Assembly (NCBI GenBank): GCA_947166905.1 | Contig: CAMVFZ010000008.1 | Span: forward strand, 55,884-119,883 | Source: an uncultured Prevotellaceae bacterium | Lineage (GTDB): Bacteria > Bacteroidota > Bacteroidia > Bacteroidales > UBA932 | Direction: 5' to 3' | Length of the DNA stretch: 64,000 nt | Shown: positions 18,694 to 28,278 of the stretch, piece after piece | Layout: every line of letters begins with the position of its first letter | How positions within the stretch are numbered: the stretch's first letter is position 1 | Translations under genes and position numbers: made by a program | The notes under the pieces: generated by a model | Databases searched by the model: none | Told to the model about the DNA's origin: nothing | The model's input: the letters and a program-made list of their open reading frames with translations, nothing else

Positions 18694-20280
18694 ATGAAAA
18701 AGATATTTGTAAAAGGTTTAGTGCTGGTTTCCGCTGCCATCGTAATGGCGTCCTGCACAAAGAACTTCGAGCAGTATAATTCCAACCCTTACGGGGTTGA
18801 CGGAGACCAGATGCTTCGTGACGGTTATGCCCTCAGGGCAGCTATGACCGGCATGGCCAGCGCCGTGATCTCTACCGATGTAAACACAACCCAGTTTACA
18901 GAGTGTCTTCTTGGCGGCCCGATGGCTGGTTATCTAGCAGATTCCAACCAGGGCTTCAGAAACACCATTTCCAACTATAATCCTACGGACAACTGGACCA
19001 ACGTCCTCCTTTCCAGCGACAGGATTATCCCTACATTCTTTGCAAACTACGGCGACATCTCCCGTCTTACCAGCAACGAGGTAATCCTCTCCATTGCCGA
19101 TATTATCAAGGTTGCCGTCCTGCACCGTGTTGCCGATACCTACGGCCCCATCCCTTATACCCAGATTGGCCAGGGTGGCAAGATCCAGGTGCCTTACGAC
19201 AGCCAGGGCGACGCCTACAAGGCAATGCTCGCTGACCTTGACAAGGCCATCGACGTGCTTACCGCCAACCGTTCCAACAACATCAACGCTTCTGCCGATG
19301 TGGTTTATCACGGTGACGTCCAGAAGTGGCTCAAGTTTGCCAACTCCCTTAAGCTCCGTCTTGCAATGCGTATTGTTTACGCCGATGCTACTACGGCCCG
19401 CAAGGCTGCAGAGGAAGTTGCTGCACACGAGGTTGGCGCCTTCTCTTCCAACGCAGACAACGCCCTCTACGACAACTTCAACGCCAACGCAAAGAATCCT
19501 TTCTATGTAGTTCAGGTAGAATACAACGGCGGCGACTCAATGGCTGCTGCCGACATCATCGCCTACATGAACGGTTACAACGATCCCCGCCGCGCCGCTT
19601 ACTTTGGCAAGAGCCAGTTCGACGGCTTTGACTTCGTAGGCCTGCGCCACGGTATCGTAATGCCCGCCAACGACGTGATGCACAAATACTCCACCATCAA
19701 CGTAAACATGGATACTCCTTACGTTTGGATGAACGCCGCAGAGGTTGCCTTCCTTAAGGCAGAGGCAGTGGCTGTATTCGGCTTCAATATGGGCGGCAGC
19801 GCCAAGGACTTCTACGAGCAGGGCATCCGCCTGTCCTTCGAGCAGTGGGGTGTTAGCGGTGCAGAGGCCTACCTTACCGATGCCACAAGCAAACCGGCCG
19901 CCTATGTAGATCCTATCGGCACAAACAGCTACAACGGTGTACTGTCCAACATGACCATCGCCTGGGACGACAATGCTACCGTCGATGCAAAGCAGGAGAA
20001 GATCATGATCCAGAAGTGGATTGCCAACTGGCTTCTTGGAAACGAGAGCTGGGCCGACATCCGCCGTACCGGATATCCCCACATCATCCCCGCAACCGCA
20101 GAGGGTAACAAGTCCAACGGCCTTGTAGATTCCAACTTCGGTGCCCGTCGAATGAAGTATCCTTCAGACGAGTACATCAACAACGGTGACAACCTCCGTA
20201 CAGCCGTAAGCACCATGCTTGGCGGCCCCGACGAGATGGCAACCCGTACATGGTTCGACTGCAATCCCAAAGTGAAATAG
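18694..20280 (+). CDS. SusD/RagB-like glycan-binding lipoprotein
   Basis: A 528-residue surface lipoprotein (lipobox VMASC) that forms the lid of the SusC barrel. The NFEQYNSNPYGVD start and the helical TPR-like body (WLKFANSLKLRLAMRIVYAD) fit the SusD-like_2 branch of the family, to which the SusD of the B. thetaiotaomicron BT3983-BT3987 locus may also belong (uncertain). The start is preceded by AAGGAGGA. It is co-transcribed with SusC and followed at 11 bases by the GH18-like protein. It should bind the glycan at the cell surface and pass it to SusC. Confidence 0.93.
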   Translation: MKKIFVKGLVLVSAAIVMASCTKNFEQYNSNPYGVDGDQMLRDGYALRAAMTGMASAVISTDVNTTQFTECLLGGPMAGYLADSNQGFRNTISNYNPTDNWTNVLLSSDRIIPTFFANYGDISRLTSNEVILSIADIIKVAVLHRVADTYGPIPYTQIGQGGKIQVPYDSQGDAYKAMLADLDKAIDVLTANRSNNINASADVVYHGDVQKWLKFANSLKLRLAMRIVYADATTARKAAEEVAAHEVGAFSSNADNALYDNFNANAKNPFYVVQVEYNGGDSMAAADIIAYMNGYNDPRRAAYFGKSQFDGFDFVGLRHGIVMPANDVMHKYSTINVNMDTPYVWMNAAEVAFLKAEAVAVFGFNMGGSAKDFYEQGIRLSFEQWGVSGAEAYLTDATSKPAAYVDPIGTNSYNGVLSNMTIAWDDNATVDAKQEKIMIQKWIANWLLGNESWADIRRTGYPHIIPATAEGNKSNGLVDSNFGARRMKYPSDEYINNGDNLRTAVSTMLGGPDEMATRTWFDCNPKVK

Positions 20281-20291
20281 GAGGAAAACAG

Positions 20292-21353
20292 ATGAAGAAC
20301 ATTTTTAAATATATAGTTATTCTCGCAGCCTGTGCGCTTGCATTCCAGGCTTGCGACAAATGGACTGACGCAGAGCCTGTAGAGGTCGTATACAAGGACC
20401 TCAAGAGCAAGAATCCTGAATTGTGGGCCAAATACATGGAGTCTATCCGCAATTACCACAATACAGACCATCAGGTTCTCATCGCCAAGTTCGACAACAA
20501 GGCCACTACGCCCGAGGGCCGCGGAGAGCATATCAACTGCCTGCCGGACAGCGTAGACTACGTTATCCTTAACAACGCCGACAAGCTTAACGACGTAATC
20601 GCAGCAGAGATGCAGGAGATTCTCTCAGAGAAGAACATCCCCACTCTTATGAACGTAAGCCTTGTGGCCATGATCAAGGAGTATAACACCATGCTGGCCG
20701 ATGAGGCCGAGTCCAAGGACCCCGAGTCAGAGGACGAGACCCTTGGTGTAGACACCCCGGAGCGCTTTGCCTCATGGATTGGAATCCGTGTGAAGACAGA
20801 ACTGGAGATTGCCGACAAGTACAACTACAGCGGCATCAACGTTATCTTCGAGGGCAAGAATCCCGCTTCTATGACCGACGCCCAGAAAGAAGAGGCTATC
20901 ACCCGTCAGCAGGCCATGTTCTCTGGCATCAACGATTGGATATCCGCCCACCAGAAGGCCCTTGTCTTCTTTGAGGGTTCTCCCAAGAACGTGCTTGTAG
21001 AGACAGCCGCTGTGACATCGGCAAAATACATCATTGTAACGGCGGAGAGTGCCAGCAACGAGTCTTCCCTCTCTTATGCCATCAACAATGTTCTTGCTGA
21101 CTTTGTCCCTTCTGACCGCTTTGTGATTGGCGTGACAGCAGTGGATATCACTGACCCCACCAACACCAACGGAAGCTTCGGCAGCAAGTCTGCCATTGTG
21201 GGAGCTGCAGAGTGGAGCGCACAGCCTACTACCAAATACGGCAAGAAGGGCGTTTGCGTCAACCATGCCCAGTTCGACTACTACGACATCACCAACGTTT
21301 ATTCCCAGATAAACAAGGCGATTTCCATTATGAATCCTTCACCTGTCAAATAA
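20292..21353 (+). CDS. GH18-like lipoprotein with degraded active site; probable glycan-binding protein
   Basis: The ORF-track start at 20250 lies inside SusD; ATG 20292 gives MKNIFKYIVILAACALAFQAC, a lipoprotein signal. The 353-residue product resembles the GH18 fold of the endo-beta-N-acetylglucosaminidase two genes downstream. At the catalytic strand it reads YNYSGINVIFEG (Glu near residue 187), where that enzyme has YGFDGVNYDDEY. The Glu is kept but the Asp residues needed for substrate-assisted catalysis are gone. By analogy with B. thetaiotaomicron N-glycan loci it is probably a surface glycan-binding protein rather than an enzyme. The position third after SusC and SusD supports this. 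The fold call rests on this alignment by eye. Confidence 0.7.
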   Translation: MKNIFKYIVILAACALAFQACDKWTDAEPVEVVYKDLKSKNPELWAKYMESIRNYHNTDHQVLIAKFDNKATTPEGRGEHINCLPDSVDYVILNNADKLNDVIAAEMQEILSEKNIPTLMNVSLVAMIKEYNTMLADEAESKDPESEDETLGVDTPERFASWIGIRVKTELEIADKYNYSGINVIFEGKNPASMTDAQKEEAITRQQAMFSGINDWISAHQKALVFFEGSPKNVLVETAAVTSAKYIIVTAESASNESSLSYAINNVLADFVPSDRFVIGVTAVDITDPTNTNGSFGSKSAIVGAAEWSAQPTTKYGKKGVCVNHAQFDYYDITNVYSQINKAISIMNPSPVK

Positions 21354-21365
21354 GGAGACGAGTAT

Positions 21366-22544
21366 ATGAAAATGTTTAAATTTGGTGTCATCGCCTTGCT
21401 CGCAGGCTTAGCCTTCACGGCTTGCCAGACAGAGAAGGATGCAATGGAAAAACACCATTTCACAAACAAGCTTTACATAAATTCAGACGTCAAGTCAGAG
21501 GAAATCCTGGTTAAGCCCGGCGCAAGCAGTGTTGCACGTACGCTTTCAATCGCTACTGCAATTCCTGTAAAGTCCGCCATCACCGGAACCTTCGTATATG
21601 ACGCAGCATATGTAAAAACATACGCACAGGCCTACAACCAGCCCGATGTCGAGGCTCTTCCCGAGTCTATGTGCGTAATTGAAGACCCCGACGTAACCAT
21701 TTCCGCCGGTGCCAGCAACTCTACCGTTGCATCTGTATCTTTCCCGGGCATCGATGCCCTCGACCGTAACACCGTTTACGTTTGCGCCGTTGTGCTTAAG
21801 AACATCACCGACATTAACGTAATCGCTCCCAAGACTACCGTTTATTACGTATTCAAGGGTGCTGCACTCATCAATGTTGTTTGCAACATGACAGAGAACC
21901 GCGCAGCAGCCCAGGCCTGGGCTACTCCGGACAAGTTTAACAACATGCGTCAGTTCACGGCAGAGGCTCTTGTCCGCCAGAACCAGGCCGGCCGCCTTAT
22001 TTCCACAATCATGGGTGTTGAGGGACACTTCCTTCTCCGTATCGGAGACGCAGGAGTTCCGGACAATCAGCTCCAGATTGCATCTTCAAGCAACCATACA
22101 AACTCCAACATGCAGCTTACTCTTGGCAAGTGGACACACATCGCCTGTGTATTCGATGCCGGCTATGTTACCGTTTACTTCGACGGGCGCAAAGTCCTTG
22201 ACAACGCCTACTGCGGACGTACCGCCGTTACATGGGGTGCATACGGTAGTGACAAGGGAGAAACAAGCGGACGTTATTTCTGGCTTGGCTACTCTTATGC
22301 GGGTGACCGTTATCTTGACGGCGAGATGTCAGAGGTCCGTGTTTGGGATCATTGCCTGACTCAGGCAGAAATCCAGGCCCCCAACCACTTCTACTTTGTA
22401 GATCCTGATTCCGAAGGCCTCATCGCCTACTGGAAGATGGACGACGGTGGCGGCACCATCCTTAAGGATTCAAGCCCCAATGGCAACGACCTTACCCTTG
22501 ATTCAGCCACCAAGTGGCCTAAAGTCTCCCTCCCTGAAGATTAA
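21366..22544 (+). CDS. DUF1735 + LamG-like surface glycan-binding lipoprotein
   Basis: A 392-residue lipoprotein (FTACQTEKD). Residues about 28-165 match the DUF1735 (BT_3987-like N-terminal) beta-sandwich, including AAYVKTYAQAYNQPDVEALPES. Residues about 195-385 form a concanavalin/LamG-like domain (GKWTHIACVFDAGYVTVYFDGRKV, EVRVWDHCLTQAEI, LIAYWKMDDGGG), which usually binds carbohydrate. DUF1735-LamG proteins occur next to GH18 endoglycosidases in Bacteroides N-glycan loci. No catalytic residues are recognisable. It likely holds glycoprotein glycans at the cell surface for the neighbouring enzyme. Confidence 0.85.
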   Translation: MKMFKFGVIALLAGLAFTACQTEKDAMEKHHFTNKLYINSDVKSEEILVKPGASSVARTLSIATAIPVKSAITGTFVYDAAYVKTYAQAYNQPDVEALPESMCVIEDPDVTISAGASNSTVASVSFPGIDALDRNTVYVCAVVLKNITDINVIAPKTTVYYVFKGAALINVVCNMTENRAAAQAWATPDKFNNMRQFTAEALVRQNQAGRLISTIMGVEGHFLLRIGDAGVPDNQLQIASSSNHTNSNMQLTLGKWTHIACVFDAGYVTVYFDGRKVLDNAYCGRTAVTWGAYGSDKGETSGRYFWLGYSYAGDRYLDGEMSEVRVWDHCLTQAEIQAPNHFYFVDPDSEGLIAYWKMDDGGGTILKDSSPNGNDLTLDSATKWPKVSLPED

Positions 22545-22562
22545 TAATAGGAGAAATCGACA

Positions 22563-23963
22563 ATGAAAAATATATTCAAATTTGCAACAATCCTTTGCAC
22601 CGGCCTTCTGTTTGGTGCATGTACGGATGACATCGTCGTCGACAATGTTGACGAGGGCGCCTATGCAAACGTAGAAAATCTTATCGTATCGCTGCGCGAC
22701 GGCAAAAGCAGCAAGATCAACAATGTAGTGGAACTCCGCAACAATGAGTATTCTACCAACGTGGCCGTTTATCTTGCCCGCACACCCCGCAAAGGCGTAG
22801 ATGTAAAGATTTCTTACGATGCTGCTTACCTTGAGGCTTACAACAACGAGCATGGAACCGACTTCCAGCTTTTCCCTGAAAGCCAGTTCACCCTTCAGAA
22901 CGAGGGCAAGGTTGTGGTTGCTCCTGACGAGACCAAGTCTTACACCCTTGGCCTTACTCTCCAGCCCTTCGACAACAAGGAAGAGGCTACCTATCTTCTC
23001 CCGCTTCGCGCCACAACCACTACCGATGGTATCAAGGTTTCAGAAGAGCACCTCATTTACCTTGTAAAGAACATGTCCTGGCAGTCTACCGTTATCCGCA
23101 AAGAGGGCGAGAAAAAGATTATCGCCTGGATAGAGGTAAACAACACCAACCCTCTGAACATGCTTCAGTTCGAGACAGAGGACGGACGCCTTATCACCGA
23201 TTACGTTGTATTGTTCGCATACAATATCAACTATAACAAGGAGACCGGTGAGGTTTACGTATTCGCCAACCCCCAGTGCCAGTACATCCTGGATCATTAT
23301 GACGAGGTTGTCAAGCCTCTTCGTGAGCGTGGAATTAAAGTTATCATCAGTATCCTTGGTAACCACGACGAGTCCGGTCTTGCACAGCTCAGCGACCTTG
23401 GCTGCCGCCAGTTCGCAAGCAAGGTGGCCGCCATTGTAAACGGTTACGGTTTTGACGGAGTTAACTATGATGACGAGTACTCCAACGCTCCGGATCTTTC
23501 CAATCCTCTGTTCGCTTCCAGGTCCACCAATCGCGGCGACCGCCTGTACTTTGAGACAAAGAAACTGCTTCCGGACAAGGAAATGGTTTCTTACCAGTTC
23601 GGAAGCGCTCTTGGAATACGTGCTGTCGACGGGATAGATCCGTCTGAGTATATGGATATCTTTAACGGTGACTATGGCAGCAGGGGCGTTCCTTACGGTA
23701 ATTCCACTAACGCAACTTGTTCTTACCAGTCTACGGAATTTGCACAGGGCAGGTATCTGCCTACCGATTCTTCTGCGGAAGCTTTTGTCAATTCCGATTA
23801 CGGATTCTGGATGGTATTCTCTCTTTGGAACACCCAGGGCCGTCAGTCAGACTGGGATGCCATGAACATCCTTTCCAACGCTATGTTCGGTTCTCCTCTC
23901 AAGAAGCCCGAATTCTACTATCCCGAGACAAAGTCTCTTGATACACTCCCTATAACCTGGTAA
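22563..23963 (+). CDS. GH18 endo-beta-N-acetylglucosaminidase (EndoH/F1 type) with DUF1735 domain
   Basis: A 466-residue lipoprotein (lipobox FGAC followed by TDD). Residues about 30-165 are a DUF1735 domain. From about 170 onward lies a GH18 barrel with YGFDGVNYDDEY near residues 295-306, closely matching the EndoH/EndoF1 active-site strand and keeping both the Asp and the acid/base Glu of the DxE pair. This enzyme family cuts the chitobiose core of N-glycans, releasing oligosaccharide from glycoprotein. The place in the SusC/SusD operon and the DUF1735 partner fit the BT3987 arrangement. No GH92 mannosidase is present in the window, so later steps must be encoded elsewhere. Confidence 0.88.
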   Translation: MKNIFKFATILCTGLLFGACTDDIVVDNVDEGAYANVENLIVSLRDGKSSKINNVVELRNNEYSTNVAVYLARTPRKGVDVKISYDAAYLEAYNNEHGTDFQLFPESQFTLQNEGKVVVAPDETKSYTLGLTLQPFDNKEEATYLLPLRATTTTDGIKVSEEHLIYLVKNMSWQSTVIRKEGEKKIIAWIEVNNTNPLNMLQFETEDGRLITDYVVLFAYNINYNKETGEVYVFANPQCQYILDHYDEVVKPLRERGIKVIISILGNHDESGLAQLSDLGCRQFASKVAAIVNGYGFDGVNYDDEYSNAPDLSNPLFASRSTNRGDRLYFETKKLLPDKEMVSYQFGSALGIRAVDGIDPSEYMDIFNGDYGSRGVPYGNSTNATCSYQSTEFAQGRYLPTDSSAEAFVNSDYGFWMVFSLWNTQGRQSDWDAMNILSNAMFGSPLKKPEFYYPETKSLDTLPITW

Positions 23964-23967
23964 GCGT

Positions 23968-25512
23968 ATGAAAAAGATACTTTCAATCATAGCAATTGCT
24001 GCAGCGCTTTCTCTTACAGCCTGCAGCGACAAAGACGATCCGGAAGAGGTTGTTGACTACAATGCTTCTGTAACTCTTTCCGAGTCTTCAGTAAGCGCCG
24101 GCCCCGAGGGCGGAATCTGCTCCGTAAAGGTTACTTCCAGCGGCGATTGGCGCATTTCCGGCTTCTGCGAGTGGGCTACCCCTTCTGCCGAGGTGGGCAA
24201 GAAAGACCAGGACCTTACAATAAATATTGCACCTAACGACAGTGACAAGGCCCGCGTTGCATATTTCAAGGTATTTGTCGGCCCTGCCGTTGCAAACCTC
24301 ATGGTTGTTTCCCTTCCGGCTTTCGGCCTGGAACTCCTGAGCAACGATGCAGTTTCCGTCAATGCCGATGCCAACCAGGTTAAGGTTATCCTCAAGACCA
24401 ATGTGACCGACCTCAAATGCGATTTCGGAGGCGCCGACTGGATTGTCAAGTCCGACGAGATCGAGGCACTTGGCAAGAGGGTTCTTACCTTCGACATCGC
24501 CCGCTCACGCGAGTTCAAAGCTCGCGACGGTAAGATTACCATCAGCGGAGAGGGCCTTTCAACATCGGTAGACGTAGCACAGGCGCAGCGCGACACCGCC
24601 TTTGCGGTGGAGGGCGTAAGCATCGTCAAGGGCCTCGAGGCCATGGATCTTACCCTTACCGTAAAGAGCAATGTCGACATTACCTACAGCTTGCCCTCAT
24701 GGCTTGCCAAGACTTCTGAAGAGAATACCGATATGGACGAGGAGACCGGTCTTAAGACCAAGACCATCGGCCTGCATGCCGATGCCTGCGGCGGTTCCCG
24801 CGCAACCACCCTCCAGTTCAAGCAGGGCAGCAACGTAAGGGGCAGCGTCTATATCAAGCAGCAGAATCCCAACCCTGTCTTCGCAGAGATCAAGGATTCC
24901 AATCTTGCCACCAGTCTTGAGAAAAGCGGCTGGATTCTCTTCGATCCTACAACCGGCAAGAGCGAGATTCTTGAGGCAGGTATGACCGGAACCACCCTTA
25001 CAGTGGGTACTATGAGCAACTCTTACAGCGTTAACTCAATCGCTTCTATCGAGGGGCTCGAGGCCTTCCCGGCACTTGCGACCCTTAATGTAGGCTTCTG
25101 TATGGTGGATAAGGTTGATGTCAGCAAGTATCCTGCTCTCACCACCGTTACCCTTCTTTCCCTTGGTTACCTCACAGAGGTTAATCTTGGTGACAAAGAA
25201 ATCGAGAAGCTCAGCTGCAAGACCACCGGTTACGGCTACCAGCGTACAGAGTCTGTTGTATTCAAGGGCTCAAAGGTTAAGGAAATCGACTTCAGCGGTT
25301 CTTCCACCTACATCGGCTATGGTAATGAGACTGCTCTCAAGAGCATCGACGTAACCGCTTGCCCTGCCCTTGAAAAGCTCAACACAAAGCGCGTAAGCAG
25401 TTCTTCATATTATAAGAACGAGACTTCTCTGGAGACTATCTACATGACCTCCGCTCAGGTTGAGACTGTAGCTGTTACCAAGAATGACAAAACCGAAATC
25501 GTAGTCAAATAA
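23968..25512 (+). CDS. BACON-repeat lipoprotein with LRR-like C-terminus
   Basis: A 514-residue lipoprotein (SLTACSDKDD). Residues about 30-300 hold about three BACON-like beta domains, the first with GGICSVKVTSSGDWRIS and CEWATPSAEVGKKDQDLTINI. Residues about 310-514 show leucine-rich-repeat-like spacing (SIEGLEAFPALATLNV, VDVSKYPALTTVTLLS, SIDVTACPALEKLN) of the kind found in Bacteroidales surface proteins. The gene starts four bases after the endoglycosidase stop and belongs to the same operon. BACON domains are thought to bind mucin-type glycans or serve as spacers. A role as accessory binding protein is inference. Confidence 0.75.
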   Translation: MKKILSIIAIAAALSLTACSDKDDPEEVVDYNASVTLSESSVSAGPEGGICSVKVTSSGDWRISGFCEWATPSAEVGKKDQDLTINIAPNDSDKARVAYFKVFVGPAVANLMVVSLPAFGLELLSNDAVSVNADANQVKVILKTNVTDLKCDFGGADWIVKSDEIEALGKRVLTFDIARSREFKARDGKITISGEGLSTSVDVAQAQRDTAFAVEGVSIVKGLEAMDLTLTVKSNVDITYSLPSWLAKTSEENTDMDEETGLKTKTIGLHADACGGSRATTLQFKQGSNVRGSVYIKQQNPNPVFAEIKDSNLATSLEKSGWILFDPTTGKSEILEAGMTGTTLTVGTMSNSYSVNSIASIEGLEAFPALATLNVGFCMVDKVDVSKYPALTTVTLLSLGYLTEVNLGDKEIEKLSCKTTGYGYQRTESVVFKGSKVKEIDFSGSSTYIGYGNETALKSIDVTACPALEKLNTKRVSSSSYYKNETSLETIYMTSAQVETVAVTKNDKTEIVVK

Positions 25513-25523
25513 TACTGACGGAA

Positions 25524-26687
25524 ATGAAGAGAATAGTTAAAATTATATCTGTGATGGCCGCCGTTATGGTTGCCTTCACGGCCTGCAAGAATGACGAGGA
25601 CATCATCGGCACAAACGACGGTGAGGGCTTCTTCATCAACCGTACAGACCTTGCTTTGAACAAGGGCGCTTCTGCTCCGCTTGTGGCTACAGTTACCCCT
25701 AAGGGCTCCGCCCAGGTTAACTGGTCTTCCGCCAACGAGGCAGTCGCTACCGTAAGCAACGAGGGTGTTGTTACCGCAGTTGGCGCAGGCGAGACGGTTA
25801 TTACCGCAAAAGCAGGCTCCAAGAGCCTTCAGTGTACTGTTTATGTGACCTCTATGGTTACGTCCGTTACACTTGACAACAACACCGCCGAGCTTTGGTA
25901 CGGCGAAGAGCTCCAGCTTACCGCTACCGCCAACCCGGATGACATCAACGTACCCATGGACACCGTATGGACCTCCAGCAACGAGTCCGTTGTCACCGTT
26001 TCCAAGAAAGGCCTTGTAAAGGCCGTCGGCGGCGGACAGGCAACCGTGGCAGTCAGCATCAACGGAGTGTCATCGGCCTGTGATTTCAATATCCGCAGGA
26101 ATGCCGATGGCGTAAAGATCACCACTTACACTTCTGAGCTGGCAGCCCACAGGGCCTTCCAGTTCGAGGCTGAACTTTACCCTGCCGATGTTACCGAGTC
26201 TCTTGACTTCGAGTGGTCTGTAGACAATACCGATTATGCTTCAATCGACGAGAACGGTCTTCTTACCGGTATTGCAGCCGGCAATGTCACTGTCACTGTC
26301 AAGGCCGGAGAGTTCTCCGATTCTGTTCCTGTGACCATCAAGCGCGAGCCTCAGACCGTAACCATCACCACTACTAGCGTCGACAACTTCACAGATGGCG
26401 ATATAACCTTCACCTTCAACGGAGGAGTCAATTGGGGTGGTTCAAGATACGGAGTCGAGTTCCATACGGGCAGCGGCGTTACCATCAGCGTTGCATCCGG
26501 ATTCAAGATTACTAAGATTACCTTCACCAACACCTATGGTTCAAGGAACTTCACTGTAGACAACGGTTCTTACAGCAGAAGCGGCTCCAACCATACCTGG
26601 GAAGCAACTGAAGATGTAAGCAGCGTAACCTTCACCAACAACAACGCAGAGATTGACGTTCTGAAGTTTACAATTACTTACGAATAA
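25524..26687 (+). CDS. BIG_2 Ig-like domain lipoprotein, last gene of the locus
   Basis: A 387-residue lipoprotein (VAFTACKNDED). Three BIG_2-type immunoglobulin-like domains follow, marked by WSSANEAVATVSNEGVVTAVGAGE, WTSSNESVVTVSKKGLVKAVGGG and WSVDNTDYASIDENGLLTGIAAGN. The last about 110 residues form a separate beta-rich domain (GYGVEF-like stretch and VTFTNNNAEIDVLKFTITY), perhaps carbohydrate-binding. It ends the SusC operon; gpmI beyond it has its own promoter. The Ig domains probably extend the binding domain from the surface. No catalytic motif is visible. Confidence 0.75.
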   Translation: MKRIVKIISVMAAVMVAFTACKNDEDIIGTNDGEGFFINRTDLALNKGASAPLVATVTPKGSAQVNWSSANEAVATVSNEGVVTAVGAGETVITAKAGSKSLQCTVYVTSMVTSVTLDNNTAELWYGEELQLTATANPDDINVPMDTVWTSSNESVVTVSKKGLVKAVGGGQATVAVSINGVSSACDFNIRRNADGVKITTYTSELAAHRAFQFEAELYPADVTESLDFEWSVDNTDYASIDENGLLTGIAAGNVTVTVKAGEFSDSVPVTIKREPQTVTITTTSVDNFTDGDITFTFNGGVNWGGSRYGVEFHTGSGVTISVASGFKITKITFTNTYGSRNFTVDNGSYSRSGSNHTWEATEDVSSVTFTNNNAEIDVLKFTITYE

Positions 26688-26707
26688 GAAAAAAGGATAT
26701 TTTTGAT

Positions 26708-26715
26708 TATCTTTG
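26708..26715 (+). promoter_or_regulatory. Bacteroidota -7 box for gpmI
   Basis: TATCTTTG is an exact TAnnTTTG match, 39 bases ahead of the gpmI ATG, in a 67-base gap after the BIG_2 gene. It marks the end of the glycan operon. Confidence 0.55.
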
Positions 26716-26754
26716 CAGACTAATTCACTGTAAGAATAATCAGAAATATCCTAT

Positions 26755-28278
26755 ATGAACAGAAAAGTACTTCTTATGATTCTGGATGGTTGGGGCGAAG
26801 GCCGCCACGACTATTCCAATGCAATTTGGACAAAGGGAACGCCTAACATTGACGCCCTGCGCCAGAAATATCCTTACGGTCATCTCCAGGCCTGCGGCGA
26901 ATACGTAGGCCTGCCCGATGGCCAGATGGGCAACTCAGAGGTCGGCCACATGAATCTTGGGGCCGGCCGTGTTGTATACCAGGACCTGGTAAAAATCAAC
27001 ATCGCATGCCGCGAGCACAAGCTCCTCGAGAACTCAGAGATCAAGGCCGTATTCGATTACGTTAAGCAGTCCGGCAAGAAGCTCCACCTCATGGGCCTTA
27101 CCTCCCACGGTGGCGTTCACAGCTCACTTGACCACGTTTACGAGTTCCTTCGCGTTGCCGCAGAGCAGGGCCTTGACAAGGTATTCGTTCACGCCTTCAT
27201 GGATGGCCGTGACACCGATCCCCGCAGCGGAAAAGGCTTCGTAGCAGAGCTCGAGTCCAAGATGGCCGAGACTACCGGCAAGGTTGCAACTGTTTGCGGC
27301 CGCTTCTATGCAATGGACCGCGACAAACGCTGGAACCGCGTTAAAGAGGCCTACGACCTTCTGGTAGAAGGCAAGGGTACAGCGTTCACATCGGCCACCG
27401 AGGGCATCCAGGCCAGCTATGACGCCGATGTTACCGACGAGTTCATCAAGCCAATCGTAATTACCGATGCTGCCGGTGCTCCGCTTGCAAAGATAGAAGA
27501 GGGCGATGCCATCATCTTCTACAACTTCCGCAACGACCGCGCCCGCGAGCTCACCACCGTTCTCACCCAGCAGGATATGCCGGAAGAAGGTATGCATACC
27601 CTTCCGCTTTACTACTGCTGCCTTACTCCTTACGACGCTTCCTTCAAGGGTGTTCACATCCTCTTTGACAAGGAGCTTGTACAGGATACTCTTGGAGAGA
27701 CCGTTTCCAAGGCCGGCAAGCACCAGCTCCGTATTGCAGAAACAGAGAAATACGCTCACGTAACCTTCTTCTTCAACGGCGGCCGCGAGACCGTATTCGA
27801 GAACGAAGACCGCATTCTGGTTAACTCTCCGAAGGTTCCTACATACGACCTTCTTCCCCAGATGAGCGCCCCGGAGGTTGCAGAAAAGCTAATAGACCAG
27901 ATCCGCAGCGAGAAGCAGGATATGATTATCCTGAACTTTGCCAACGGCGACATGGTAGGCCACACCGGCATCTACAATTCCATCACAACCGCCGTTACCT
28001 GCATCGACAAGCTGGTAGGCCAGGTAGTGAAGGAAGCCATTGAGCACGACTACGTGGTTCTGCTCACCGCCGATCACGGCAACGCCGACTTCGCTGTTAA
28101 CGCCGATGGTACCCCCAACACCGCCCACTCTCTGAACACCGTTCAGTTTGTAGTGATCAACGCAGGTGACGCTGTAAAGACCGTCAAGGACGGCGCCCTT
28201 TGCAACGTGGCACCTACCATCCTCAAGCTGATGGGAATCCCTCAGCCCGCCGCCATGACCGCCGAGCCGCTGATTTAG
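26755..28278 (+). CDS. gpmI: Cofactor-independent phosphoglycerate mutase
   Basis: A 507-residue cytosolic glycolytic enzyme interconverting 3- and 2-phosphoglycerate with two Mn ions. [10 protein letters not shown] at the N-terminus supplies a metal ligand, [14 protein letters not shown] carries the phospho-serine, and [10 protein letters not shown] and LTADHGNAD supply further ligands. The length matches the family. It uses its own TAnnTTTG promoter. Its last four bases overlap the end of radA on the other strand. Confidence 0.97.
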   Translation: MNRKVLLMILDGWGEGRHDYSNAIWTKGTPNIDALRQKYPYGHLQACGEYVGLPDGQMGNSEVGHMNLGAGRVVYQDLVKINIACREHKLLENSEIKAVFDYVKQSGKKLHLMGLTSHGGVHSSLDHVYEFLRVAAEQGLDKVFVHAFMDGRDTDPRSGKGFVAELESKMAETTGKVATVCGRFYAMDRDKRWNRVKEAYDLLVEGKGTAFTSATEGIQASYDADVTDEFIKPIVITDAAGAPLAKIEEGDAIIFYNFRNDRARELTTVLTQQDMPEEGMHTLPLYYCCLTPYDASFKGVHILFDKELVQDTLGETVSKAGKHQLRIAETEKYAHVTFFFNGGRETVFENEDRILVNSPKVPTYDLLPQMSAPEVAEKLIDQIRSEKQDMIILNFANGDMVGHTGIYNSITTAVTCIDKLVGQVVKEAIEHDYVVLLTADHGNADFAVNADGTPNTAHSLNTVQFVVINAGDAVKTVKDGALCNVAPTILKLMGIPQPAAMTAEPLI

